Source: Psychromonas sp. SP041
GTDB lineage: Bacteria; Pseudomonadota; Gammaproteobacteria; Enterobacterales; Psychromonadaceae
Reading direction: 5' to 3'
Assembly (NCBI RefSeq): GCF_000470315.2
Contig: NZ_CBRF02000036.1
Coordinates: 1-49,466, forward strand
DNA length: 49,466 nucleotides
Part shown: piece after piece, positions 19,226 to 28,011 of the stretch
How positions within the stretch are numbered: position 1 is the first letter of the stretch
Layout of the letters: each line of letters begins with the position of its first letter
Made by a program: the position numbers and the translations under genes
The notes under the pieces: model-generated
Databases searched by the model: none
What the model was told of the DNA's origin: nothing
What the model saw: the letters and a program-made list of their open reading frames with translations, nothing else

Positions 19226-19660
19226 CTAGGCTGGATTAACCGTGAGTTTGGTTCGAATAAAATCACTATGATTAACATAAATTAATGCTGCAACTTTACG
19301 TATTAATGCTTCTTCCATTTCATCTAAGTGACCATCTGCGTATGCGACTTCCCACATTGCTTTAATTAGATCAATACGCGCTTCATTATCTAAGTCACCT
19401 AACTGAGATGTAAAATCAAAAACTGAAGTACTAGTTGTAATTTCTTTCATTCCAACTTTTAATAATTCAGACGCCTTTTCTTTTTCTATATTGACCAGTT
19501 TTTCAAGCGAATGAACAATGACAGCCTTTTCTTCTTTAGAGATGTTTTCATCGGCAACACAGACCTCACAAAGCAAACAAACAATCGCTAATGTACTATC
19601 AAATTGAGGGTTTTCCTCTGGTATGAACGTATTCAATAATTGCTTAATTTTTGTAATCAT
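19226..19660 (-). CDS. TerB-like family protein
   Basis: This 144-aa all-alpha acidic protein resembles TerB/DjlA-N domains. Two similar halves each carry an acidic helix-loop motif: LLCEVCVADENISKEEKAVI (about 29-48) and VAYADGHLDEMEEALIRKVA (about 104-123). TerB domains are linked to tellurite resistance and metal-dependent stress complexes. This single-domain stand-alone form is common in marine gammaproteobacteria, with unknown function. No other ter gene is nearby. Confidence 0.82.
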   Translation of the reverse strand: MITKIKQLLNTFIPEENPQFDSTLAIVCLLCEVCVADENISKEEKAVIVHSLEKLVNIEKEKASELLKVGMKEITTSTSVFDFTSQLGDLDNEARIDLIKAMWEVAYADGHLDEMEEALIRKVAALIYVNHSDFIRTKLTVNPA

Positions 19661-19786
19661 CTGATGCCCTATCTAAATAAAAAGAGTTTAAAGTGAAATA
19701 TTCTGATAAATAACCCTACCATAAAGCTGAGTTGTTACGAAAAGAGAAGGAAGGGATTTGTTAAAAAATGATATTAATAGATATTA

Positions 19787-20956
19787 TTAGTTAGCTAAAT
19801 GATGAAATGAAACCACTTGATTTCGACCATAATGTTTAGCTTTATATAAAGCGATATCAGCTTGCTCAAGTAACTCTTTAAGAGATTCTTTTTTAGCTAA
19901 ATTATAACTAACACCAATACTAGCGGTGCATTTGATAAAATCACCTTGTGCAGTTGTGAAGGCGGCGTCTTCGATAGTACTTCGAATATATTCAGCAATA
20001 ATTTGTGCAGATTTATGCCCACAACGAGGCAATACAATGGCAAACTCCTCTCCGCCAATACGCGCACAAATTTTATTGTCAGGACCTATTTTCTGTAAAG
20101 CCTCACTCACAAGAATCAAACACTCGTCACCTGCAGCATGCCCATATTTATCATTAATACTTTTAAAGTAGTCTAAGTCGATAAGTAGCAAGCTATAGAC
20201 TTTTTTTCCTTTGTTACTTTTTACTAATAATTTTTCGCCTTGTTGAAAAAAGAATCGACGATTATTTAATCCTGTTAACATATCTGTTGAGGCTTGTTCG
20301 ATCAGCTCTAATTCATGCTTTTCAATTTGTTTACTAAATAAAGTCAGCGCTAAAATAATAGCGAACATATCGATTAAAAAAGCCGATTGATAAAGCAAAT
20401 GATTCGCCGCATCACTAAATACACTTAACGGATTTTCATTAAGTGTATTTTCACAATATAAAAATAACGAGGCAGCGACTAAGCTTAGGATTGTCTTTAA
20501 CTTTTTCTCTTTTAATTCAAATAATAATAGCACTCCGATTGGCACTAAAAGATAATAAAAATGAAAGCCACTTTCTTTAGTAAAAAAGACATTACTACAA
20601 ATAAATAAGTGCAACATAATCAAGGAAAAGTACCAAGTCTTAGCTGCTTTATGATGATGTTGGGCATTCAAAATAAATGAAAGGAAGTAACCGCAAGTTA
20701 AAATTATATTAAACAAAGCGACCGTCGGCGCATTTAATATATACATATAACTAGCGGAATAGACTATCGCAATAAGGATAGTCAATAAGACCAGCATATT
20801 TAACATGCGGGCCTTTTGTACGGCACTTGAATGTTCGTTTTCAGTGCCAAGCGCCATAATAGAAGAGAGGAAGAAAAACATAATATTAAGCGCTCTTAGA
20901 CATATAAAAAACAGATCAAAATTTAGAAAAATAAAGTCGTGATAACTTAATATCAA
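19787..20956 (-). CDS. membrane diguanylate cyclase (GGDEF)
   Basis: This is predicted to make cyclic di-GMP from GTP. About five to six hydrophobic segments (to about residue 208) precede a GGDEF domain (about 220-385) with DMLTGLNNRRFF, DLDYFKSINDKYGHAAGD and the active site GGEEF (301-305). The inhibitory I-site RxxD is absent: residues 292-295 read PDNK, so feedback inhibition is not expected. The longest frame begins at TTG 20956, touching the RIO kinase stop. ATG at 20881 is a plausible alternative and would give 364 aa. Possible co-transcription with the kinase gene. Confidence 0.92.
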   Translation of the reverse strand: MILSYHDFIFLNFDLFFICLRALNIMFFFLSSIMALGTENEHSSAVQKARMLNMLVLLTILIAIVYSASYMYILNAPTVALFNIILTCGYFLSFILNAQHHHKAAKTWYFSLIMLHLFICSNVFFTKESGFHFYYLLVPIGVLLLFELKEKKLKTILSLVAASLFLYCENTLNENPLSVFSDAANHLLYQSAFLIDMFAIILALTLFSKQIEKHELELIEQASTDMLTGLNNRRFFFQQGEKLLVKSNKGKKVYSLLLIDLDYFKSINDKYGHAAGDECLILVSEALQKIGPDNKICARIGGEEFAIVLPRCGHKSAQIIAEYIRSTIEDAAFTTAQGDFIKCTASIGVSYNLAKKESLKELLEQADIALYKAKHYGRNQVVSFHHLAN

Positions 20957-21805
20957 CTATTCACTGTCTGACATGCGATCTAAGCGATCTAGCTCCTCTT
21001 CACGTGCTGCATTTATTTCATTTAAAACAGTATCCACATCAGCATTTACTTCAGAGTCAATAAATTGTCCCGTTAATACTGTTTTAGGGGTTAATTCGCC
21101 TGTTTCAAATATAGCCCAAATTTCATCTCCATAACGTGTAGCAGCAAGGCTAGGAGCAAACTGAGAGTAATATTGAGTCATATTATTGACATCACGCAAT
21201 AACATTTTCTTTGCATTGTTATTGCCTGCTGCATCAACAGCTTGTGGTAAATCGATGATCACAGGGCCTTCTTCATCCACTAATACATTAAATTCAGATA
21301 AGTCACCGTGGATAACACCAACACTTAACATACGAACCACATAGTCCATCACTTTAGCATGGTCTGTTAATGCTTTTTCTTCTGTCATCGTGACATCATT
21401 TAGACGTGGAGCAGCAAAGCCATCAGCGTCGGTGATTAATTCCATAATCAACACACCACCAAAGCACCCGAAAGGCGTTGGCACCCTGATACCTGCATCT
21501 GCGAATTTATAAAGCGCATCTACTTCGGTATTTTGCCAAATTTCTTCTTGTTGTTCACGACCAAATTTAGAGCCTTTTTGCATTGCTCTCGCGTTCCGGC
21601 CATTACGGACTTTTCGTCCTTCATTGTACAAAACAGCATTTTTAAAACTACGTTTACTGGCTTCTTTATAAACCTTTGCACAACGCACTTCATCGCCACA
21701 TTGAACAACATAAACCGTCGCTTCCTTGCCGCTCATTAATTGTCGTAAAACATTATCGACAATGCCATCGTCAACTAATGGCTGAATTCTTTTAGGTATT
21801 TTCAT
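20957..21805 (-). CDS. RIO-type serine/threonine protein kinase
   Basis: This 282-aa protein has RIO kinase motifs: GKEATVYVV (26-34), ATP-binding lysine in CAKVYK (42-47), catalytic loop HGDLSEFNVL (166-175) and metal-binding IIDLPQ (183-188). RIO1-like kinases are best known in archaeal and eukaryotic ribosome maturation. Bacterial members of this PA4780 type are widespread in proteobacteria with unclear substrates. The C-terminus has an acidic and basic tail. The diguanylate cyclase gene starts right at its stop codon. Confidence 0.93.
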   Translation of the reverse strand: MKIPKRIQPLVDDGIVDNVLRQLMSGKEATVYVVQCGDEVRCAKVYKEASKRSFKNAVLYNEGRKVRNGRNARAMQKGSKFGREQQEEIWQNTEVDALYKFADAGIRVPTPFGCFGGVLIMELITDADGFAAPRLNDVTMTEEKALTDHAKVMDYVVRMLSVGVIHGDLSEFNVLVDEEGPVIIDLPQAVDAAGNNNAKKMLLRDVNNMTQYYSQFAPSLAATRYGDEIWAIFETGELTPKTVLTGQFIDSEVNADVDTVLNEINAAREEELDRLDRMSDSE

Positions 21806-22092
21806 TTATATAATTAAGTTTTCTAATATTTGATTGAGATAGCTGAATGCTAATTAATTTTGTAATCTTATCTAACAAAAACAATAGTAGGCCATAATAC
21901 TATAGTTAGGTAGATAGATAAGCATTGTTTCTTTTTTATTCGATTATAGTCATTAAAAATAAGATTTAGTTCATTTAAAATATAAAAAATATATTTTAAA
22001 TCATTCGTTTATATCGATAAAATTTCACTTGGAATGCAATAGGTACTCATTGCAGCCTTTAAGTCACCTTCTAGAAAAATTTAAATGACTGT

Positions 22093-22968
22093 CTATTTTT
22101 TCTTACTACCAAATACGTTAATTAATGCCCCTAGAATAATTAACGCGCCGCCGATCAATGTCCAAAATGAGGGGACTTCATTAAATATAATCACCCCCAA
22201 TATGGTTGAAAATATAATTTGAACATACGAAAAAGCACTGACTTTAGCAGCCACTTCACTCTGCATTGCTTTGGTTAATCCAACCTGCCCTATCTGTGTA
22301 AATATCCCCACAAACAACAATAAAATTAACGCCTCGGTATCAGGCATAACAAAATTATCGCCTAATAAGATAATAGATAACGGCAATGCAATAAGCGGGA
22401 AATAAAAGATAATAACAGAACTGTCTTCACATTTACTTAAACGCTTTACCAGTACGTAAGCAGTACCGCTACCTAATGCGCCCAACAAAGCAATAAAAAC
22501 ACTAAACCAAGGCAATACCACTTCACTATTAAGAGAGAGATTTGGCTTCACCATCGCAACGAGGCCGAGCAGGCAAAATAGAATACATATCAACGTTGAA
22601 CGTTGTATTTTTTCTTTTAAAAATAAAAAAGCTAAAATCGCAGTGAATACAGGGTAGAGATATTGTAATAAAGTCGCTTCAACTAACGGTAATGTAGTAA
22701 CGGCGTAATACACACACAATAGAGCGAGTGTTCCCACCACTCCACGTGATATTAATAATATTTTATTGTTGCCCCAAACCGGTATTTTTTTACGCTTGAT
22801 ATCGACATAACTAATAATTAATGAAACCAATCCACGTGCAGCAACAATTTCAAACACAGGAATATTGTGAGTACTTACCAACTTTACACAAGCAGTCATT
22901 AATGCAAAAGAAAGTGCTGATAACAGCATGAAACGTAAACTAATTGGGATAGACATGAAAAAAAACAT
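22093..22968 (-). CDS. EamA/DMT-family transporter
   Basis: This protein of about 291 aa has ten hydrophobic segments in two homologous halves, as in EamA drug/metabolite transporters. Seen: FMLLSALSFALMTACVKLVS in helix 1, ATLLQYLYPVFTAILAFLFLKEK at the end of the first half, and FSYVQIIFSTILGVIIFNEVP with the C-terminal helices. ATG at 22968 is used; ATG 22956 (start MSIPISL) is an alternative. The substrate is unknown. It is monocistronic and divergent from the carbonic anhydrase gene 163 bp away. Confidence 0.9.
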   Translation of the reverse strand: MFFFMSIPISLRFMLLSALSFALMTACVKLVSTHNIPVFEIVAARGLVSLIISYVDIKRKKIPVWGNNKILLISRGVVGTLALLCVYYAVTTLPLVEATLLQYLYPVFTAILAFLFLKEKIQRSTLICILFCLLGLVAMVKPNLSLNSEVVLPWFSVFIALLGALGSGTAYVLVKRLSKCEDSSVIIFYFPLIALPLSIILLGDNFVMPDTEALILLLFVGIFTQIGQVGLTKAMQSEVAAKVSAFSYVQIIFSTILGVIIFNEVPSFWTLIGGALIILGALINVFGSKKK

Positions 22969-23131
22969 CAAAATAACAACCCTACTATAATATAAAATAA
23001 AGAAAATATATTTTATCGTATTATTGCCATCTTACTCACTTATTTAATAAGTTATTTTTGTTATGTTATTTAAAGCGTTACAACTCTATTTAACTAAAAA
23101 GTTAAATTTCTTCATAACAATGGAAATATAA

Positions 23132-23977
23132 ATGAAAAAATATCTACTGCTATTGTGTACTACTTCAATCCTTCCTTTTTCAGCATTCGCACTACATCAC
23201 GAGTCTGTATCAAATCAGGTTATTGAAGCACAAAGAGCAGAGTTACAAAAAAATACAATAGGCAAAGGATTTGGCCCTCAATCTCCTCGTGACATAGATG
23301 ATTTAAGTGGTATTAATCAACAATTATTCTCGGCAGCACCAAGCGCTTCTAAAATGAATCTATGTAATATTCATTTCCATAAAAATGCCGAACATAAAGG
23401 AGGGGAATTTACACAATATGCAGGTAATGGTAGTGGTGATGGTTATAGTAGTGGTTACCAATATACTGGTTTACTAACAAAAGATGAGCTTTCTCCAACG
23501 AATAACGCTGTAGGCAAAAATTCACATAGTGAATTATTTCCTGGTGACACAATTGAAGTGCATTATGTTTACTCTTCAGCACAAGTCACACCAGGCCCTA
23601 CACTTGGGGCTTGTTTGAGTGATTCGATTAAAAACCCTGAACTACGAGTTGAGTCACAAGTACTTGTTTTAGTAAATGATAAATCTGCACTTAATTTTAT
23701 TGAGTTAACTAAAAATGTTAATAAAGGAGGTTATCAACAAGCGATCAACATCCCTTCTAATTCTGGAAGTCCAGTACAGTATAAAGGGTCAACAACAGGA
23801 CCGAGTTACAATGAAGTAGGTTCACCTTATCAAGTCACTTGGAATGTTCGTCCTGAAGTGCTCAAAGTTGACATAAGTACAGTAGATACTTGGCTACAAA
23901 ATAATATATATAATGAAGATCATGCTCATGGTGTTCGAAACTTGGTGATTAATCCTGCCTTATTATCTGCAAACTAA
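23132..23977 (+). CDS. secreted delta-class carbonic anhydrase
   Basis: This 281-aa exported protein has a Sec signal (MKKYLLLLCTTSILPFSAFA). The body carries blocks I associate with the delta-class carbonic anhydrase family: LCNIHFHKNAEHKGGEF (about 82-98), GDTIEVHYVYSSAQVTPGPT (about 138-157), TLGAC, GSTTGPSYNEVGSPYQVTW and EDHAHGVRNLV near the C-terminus. The conserved His and Cys residues are likely zinc ligands. It would hydrate CO2 in the periplasm or outside the cell, aiding bicarbonate supply or pH control. Delta enzymes were first described in diatoms; bacterial members occur in marine gammaproteobacteria. Assignment is from recalled family motifs. Confidence 0.75.
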   Translation: MKKYLLLLCTTSILPFSAFALHHESVSNQVIEAQRAELQKNTIGKGFGPQSPRDIDDLSGINQQLFSAAPSASKMNLCNIHFHKNAEHKGGEFTQYAGNGSGDGYSSGYQYTGLLTKDELSPTNNAVGKNSHSELFPGDTIEVHYVYSSAQVTPGPTLGACLSDSIKNPELRVESQVLVLVNDKSALNFIELTKNVNKGGYQQAINIPSNSGSPVQYKGSTTGPSYNEVGSPYQVTWNVRPEVLKVDISTVDTWLQNNIYNEDHAHGVRNLVINPALLSAN

Positions 23978-24031
23978 TTTTATTTAAATTAATTACCTGC
24001 AAACTAAAAATATTGTTAACACTTTATAGAT

Positions 24032-24075
24032 AATGAATAGCCGCTTAGTGACCACTCACTAAGCGGCTATTCATT
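24032..24075. terminator. bidirectional terminator with perfect 20-bp arms
   Basis: Perfect 20-bp arms (24032-24051 and 24056-24075) flank a CCAC loop, with a GC-rich core GCCGCTTAGTGA. It is placed between the convergent carbonic anhydrase and syd genes. The flanking U tracts are short, so strength depends on the stem. Confidence 0.8.
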
Positions 24076-24111
24076 TATAGAGCGCTATTAATATTATTCT
24101 CTATAATGGAT

Positions 24112-24669
24112 TTAATATTGAGGTAACACAGGGGTTAATTTACTTAAAAATTCCGCTAATGATTCAGCTAATACCGATTCCTGATTTTTGCCTAACGTCT
24201 CTAATTGTACTTGACCTGTTTCATTTAAAATTGAAATGACTTGCATCTCATCACTACAACTAGCAATAAACATAGAAGCTGGTTTTTTAAGGCGTTTTTG
24301 CATCATAAAATGCGCAATCATATTTTCTTGTAACATTGAAAAGTCTTGTTCATTCCAAACTTGAATTAGCTCAATAGGGTGTCCTTCAAACTCACAAGCA
24401 ATATGTTCACTATAAGCACTACAAAATAAATCTTCTATCGATGGGTGTAATGTCACCTCAAGTGCTTCCTCAATATTACTTAAGGTTGCTTTTTTATCTC
24501 GAACGAGGGCTTTCCAAGTAATTTTTTGATCGACAACATCACCGACTTGGCATGGAGAAATCCACTCTGCATCAAATGCTTGAGTAGGTAAAGTCTGATG
24601 AGTTGACTGCCATAATTGTTGATAACGTTGGTGTAATGCAAATAGTTCAATTTGGATATCTGTATTCAT
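24112..24669 (-). CDS. syd: SecY-interacting protein Syd
   Basis: Syd binds the cytosolic face of SecY and is thought to monitor assembly of the SecYEG translocon. At 185 aa it is close to E. coli Syd (181 aa). Seen: an acidic protein with FDAEWISPCQVGDVVDQKITW (about 33-53, split over the family's conserved WxSPC) and HPSIEDLFCSAYSE (about 74-87), then the conserved IQVWNEQDFSMLQENMIAH region. Its head-to-head placement with queF matches many gammaproteobacteria, including E. coli. Confidence 0.93.
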   Translation of the reverse strand: MNTDIQIELFALHQRYQQLWQSTHQTLPTQAFDAEWISPCQVGDVVDQKITWKALVRDKKATLSNIEEALEVTLHPSIEDLFCSAYSEHIACEFEGHPIELIQVWNEQDFSMLQENMIAHFMMQKRLKKPASMFIASCSDEMQVISILNETGQVQLETLGKNQESVLAESLAEFLSKLTPVLPQY

Positions 24670-24775
24670 AGCTCGAATAATTCTTCTTTTTAGTTACAAT
24701 ACTGCATATTGTAACGATTCAGGCAGTGTTGTCTTGCATTTATAACAAACCTTGCCTTTTAAAATGAGAAATACC

Positions 24776-25633
24776 ATGTCAGATTCAAGTTTATACAGCC
24801 AAAACGATGCCTTAAAAAACCTATCATTAGGTAAAGTCACGGAATATAAATGTCATTACGATAACTCATTATTACAAGCAGTACCTCGTAGCTTAAACCG
24901 TGATGAATTAGGATTAAAAGCAACATCCTTACCTTTTTATGGTGTTGATTTATGGAATATCTATGAGCTTTCTTGGTTAAATAAAAAAGGTAAACCTGTT
25001 GTTGCGACAGGCGTAGTTAAAGTACCTTATGATAGTGAATTTTTAATTGAATCAAAATCGTTCAAATTATATCTAAATAGTTTCAATCAAAGTCGTTTTG
25101 ATTCAGTAGAAGCAGTACAAGAAATACTAAGTAAAGATCTTAGTGTCTGTGCAACTAAACCTGTTGAAGTGACGCTCAATGCTACATTAGATAAAATAAC
25201 TGATACCCTAGGTTCATTCACAGGCGTTAACCTAGATGACTTAGATATTGAAGTATCAGAATACCAACTTTCTCCTGCGCTTTTAAAAAATGTCAGTTTA
25301 GAGGAAACAGTAACAGAAACGTTATACTCTCATCTGTTAAAATCAAACTGCTTGATCACCAGTCAACCAGACTGGGCAAGTGTTGAAATTAGCTACACAG
25401 GCAAACAGTTAGATCGTGAGAAGTTGTTACGGTATTTAATCTCTTTCCGCCAACATAATGAATTTCATGAGCAATGTGTAGAACGCATTTTTTGTGATTT
25501 AATGACCTATGGCTCATTAACATCACTAACGGTTTATGCGAGATATACTCGTCGAGGTGGATTAGATATCAACCCTTTACGAAGTACTTCAGTATCATCG
25601 ACAATCAAAAATGTACGTTTAATAAGACAGTAA
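24776..25633 (+). CDS. queF: NADPH-dependent 7-cyano-7-deazaguanine reductase QueF
   Basis: QueF reduces preQ0 to preQ1 in queuosine biosynthesis, the last soluble step before insertion into tRNA. This is the long, two-domain (YqcD/E. coli) form, 285 aa from the chosen ATG. Seen: [30 protein letters not shown] (NADPH-binding QueF motif), catalytic [11 protein letters not shown] (Cys192, Asp199), [11 protein letters not shown] and [13 protein letters not shown]. The start MSDSSLYSQ aligns with E. coli MSSYANHQ; upstream TTG 24752 and ATG 24764 are less likely. It is divergent from syd. Confidence 0.96.
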   Translation: MSDSSLYSQNDALKNLSLGKVTEYKCHYDNSLLQAVPRSLNRDELGLKATSLPFYGVDLWNIYELSWLNKKGKPVVATGVVKVPYDSEFLIESKSFKLYLNSFNQSRFDSVEAVQEILSKDLSVCATKPVEVTLNATLDKITDTLGSFTGVNLDDLDIEVSEYQLSPALLKNVSLEETVTETLYSHLLKSNCLITSQPDWASVEISYTGKQLDREKLLRYLISFRQHNEFHEQCVERIFCDLMTYGSLTSLTVYARYTRRGGLDINPLRSTSVSSTIKNVRLIRQ

Positions 25634-25718
25634 CGTTAATTTTGCTACCATTAAATTTGCGACAAGCAGTATTTAAATAGCGATAAGATTCCATATCTTA
25701 ATAGGGTTTAAAGTATTA

Positions 25719-27920
25719 ATGAATTTTTTTTCACGTGCACTTTTAAGTGGCTTACTACTTTCTATTAGTCATTCTGCCTCAGCCATCGGACTAATGGATA
25801 CACTGATCCCTGCTTCAATAAAAAAAAGCTATGAAACACGCCAACTTGAGCCCTTAACCTGCATAAAATCAGTCACTCAATTTATAGAAAAAGTCGCAGC
25901 ATTGCCCCCACCGGTAAATACTCGAAGCAGCGAAAACCTACTGACTAACAATAAAAGAGTGCCTAATAATGCCCCAACGCATTTATTAGCTTCTTGTTAT
26001 ATTGAATTAGAGAACTATGAGAAAAGCTTAGCATTATTAATGCCGCTGTTGAAAAACCCAAGCGTTACCCCTGACGAGATTAGAACGTTAAATTTAATCG
26101 CCAGTGAAATCCCAGAGTCAGAGCGTCCGCAACTAAGTAATGAAACTCTTATTAATATGATGCAAAATTCACTTAAATTGATGAAGGAAGAAAAGCGTAA
26201 GAACAAGAATAACTTAACTGACATTTTAAATTTATCGATCACTAAATTAGCGCTCGAAACACATCAATATCAATTAGCAAATGAATCCTTAAGCAAAGTG
26301 AAACAAAACCTAAAAAACTCTAAAGAAACAGAGCTATTAGCTTGGTTAGCCTATTTTTATGGGCATTATTACGATCAAATAAATCAACAACAACTTTCAA
26401 TAACCAACTTTCAAAATGCTAATTCAATGGCAGATAAACTGAAATTGATTAAATTGAGTAGTTTGGTAAAAGAAAGTTTATCTAACTTATACCAACAAAA
26501 ACATCGCTATAAACGCGCAATCGACTTCGCGAGTCAGCGAGTAGAGCTATTGCTACCAACAGAGAATTACGTACAACAGGCTGATAGCTTATTAAAATTC
26601 GCCATTTTAAAGCGTCAAAATAAAGAATTTAACCAATCTTTAATTTATTTATTTAATGCTATGGAGTTAGTAGAAAGAAAAAATAAAACCTTGCTTGCTT
26701 ATATTTATTTAGAATTGGGTCGTACTTATGCGTCAATTCCGTTTGAACTCGAAAAAAACACAGATCTTGCTCAAAAGTATTTACAAAATGCACGTCATCA
26801 CTTTCAAAAACTCAATAAATTAGAACAACAAACAGAAAGTATCTTATTGTTAGCGCAACTCAATATCCGTAGCCAAGATACAGGCCTTGCAATTTTACAG
26901 TTAGAGAATGTGTTAACCCTAGCTAAAGATAATTTCCCAGAGTTACGTGTAAAAGCATTTGAAATGTTGGCATTAAGTTATGAGTTATCAGGCGATCACC
27001 AACAAGCAAATTTCCACTTTAAAAACTTTCATTCTTTACAAAATGCTATCAAAGAAAAATTATTTGCTTTACAACAATTAAAAATCAACGAACAATTTCA
27101 GCTTATTGAGCAAACTCAGCAACAAATCCAATTAGAAACAAAAAACAATGAATTATTATTAAAAAATAATCGCTTTAAAAATGTTGCGTATGTTGCAACT
27201 TTATTATTATTTATCTCGTTTCTAATTATTTTTGTAGTTTTACGTAAAGCTAAAAAACTGATTATTTCAGAACAGCTCATCCGTAAGAAATCACAATCAC
27301 ACCCTCGTACTAAACTACCCTCGCATCGAGCGCAAATTCAAGATGATAATCTTCAATACCAAGGGAAGCCGTTGTTCTATGCATTAGTGCATGTTCCCTT
27401 TTTAAGTAACTTAAATGGTTCAAAGGGGTTATTTAGCTCAGAGAAAATTGAAGCAGCTCTAGGCGAAGAGTTAAAAGCTAATTTTTCACAACATACATTA
27501 GTGACGCAAGTTAGAGATAACCAGTTATTATTTATTTCAGAGCAAGCCCACCATGGTGAAGCGAAGAAGTTTGCACAAGATATTGAAGCGTTTTTTCATT
27601 CTTTTGCAGAATTCTATTCACTTGATGGACAAGTCGCCAGCGGTGTTGTTGCTTTTCCTTTCTTAAACAACGTTTCACGAGCCATTGCTCCAGAAAGGAT
27701 GCTTAACTTAACAAGCTTAGCATTATTTGGAGCATGCCAAATAAGAGAAACAGTCGCTGAAAGCAGTTGGTTAGAGTTATATGCAATTGAAAAAATACAA
27801 CCTGCATTCTTTGATGGCGACTTGTGGATACTGGGTCAAGCAGGTATCGATAAAGGAATTGTGAAATTAAAGTGTAGCCATCCAGGTACTACAATCAGTT
27901 GGCCAGAGTTAAATCGTTAA
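25719..27920 (+). CDS. periplasmic TPR protein with one TM helix and a degenerate GGDEF-like domain
   Basis: At 733 aa, the order of parts is: signal peptide (about 1-22, ending SASA), a long helical TPR-type region (about 70-450, repeated A/Y/L spacing, for example SLLKFAILKRQNKEFNQSL), a coiled segment, one membrane helix (about 488-510), then a cytoplasmic domain of about 190 residues. That domain has the outline of a GGDEF fold, but the active-site position reads VRDNQLLF, so no cyclase activity is expected. This layout resembles TPR-GGDEF sensor proteins that lost catalysis. A catalytically plausible diguanylate cyclase follows 91 bp downstream on the same strand, suggesting a signalling pair. 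The ligand is unknown. Confidence 0.75.
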   Translation: MNFFSRALLSGLLLSISHSASAIGLMDTLIPASIKKSYETRQLEPLTCIKSVTQFIEKVAALPPPVNTRSSENLLTNNKRVPNNAPTHLLASCYIELENYEKSLALLMPLLKNPSVTPDEIRTLNLIASEIPESERPQLSNETLINMMQNSLKLMKEEKRKNKNNLTDILNLSITKLALETHQYQLANESLSKVKQNLKNSKETELLAWLAYFYGHYYDQINQQQLSITNFQNANSMADKLKLIKLSSLVKESLSNLYQQKHRYKRAIDFASQRVELLLPTENYVQQADSLLKFAILKRQNKEFNQSLIYLFNAMELVERKNKTLLAYIYLELGRTYASIPFELEKNTDLAQKYLQNARHHFQKLNKLEQQTESILLLAQLNIRSQDTGLAILQLENVLTLAKDNFPELRVKAFEMLALSYELSGDHQQANFHFKNFHSLQNAIKEKLFALQQLKINEQFQLIEQTQQQIQLETKNNELLLKNNRFKNVAYVATLLLFISFLIIFVVLRKAKKLIISEQLIRKKSQSHPRTKLPSHRAQIQDDNLQYQGKPLFYALVHVPFLSNLNGSKGLFSSEKIEAALGEELKANFSQHTLVTQVRDNQLLFISEQAHHGEAKKFAQDIEAFFHSFAEFYSLDGQVASGVVAFPFLNNVSRAIAPERMLNLTSLALFGACQIRETVAESSWLELYAIEKIQPAFFDGDLWILGQAGIDKGIVKLKCSHPGTTISWPELNR

Positions 27921-28011
27921 TAATTAAGAGAGTTAAATTTGACTTATCACGCTTGTAGTTATCCCTTAACTAATTGATAATTAATGGGGCATCATTAAAA
28001 GGAATCAACTA

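Noticed and set aside
19226-19660. Tellurite resistance operon
   Set aside because: Only a single TerB-like domain is present; no terA, terC, terD or terZ gene is in the window.
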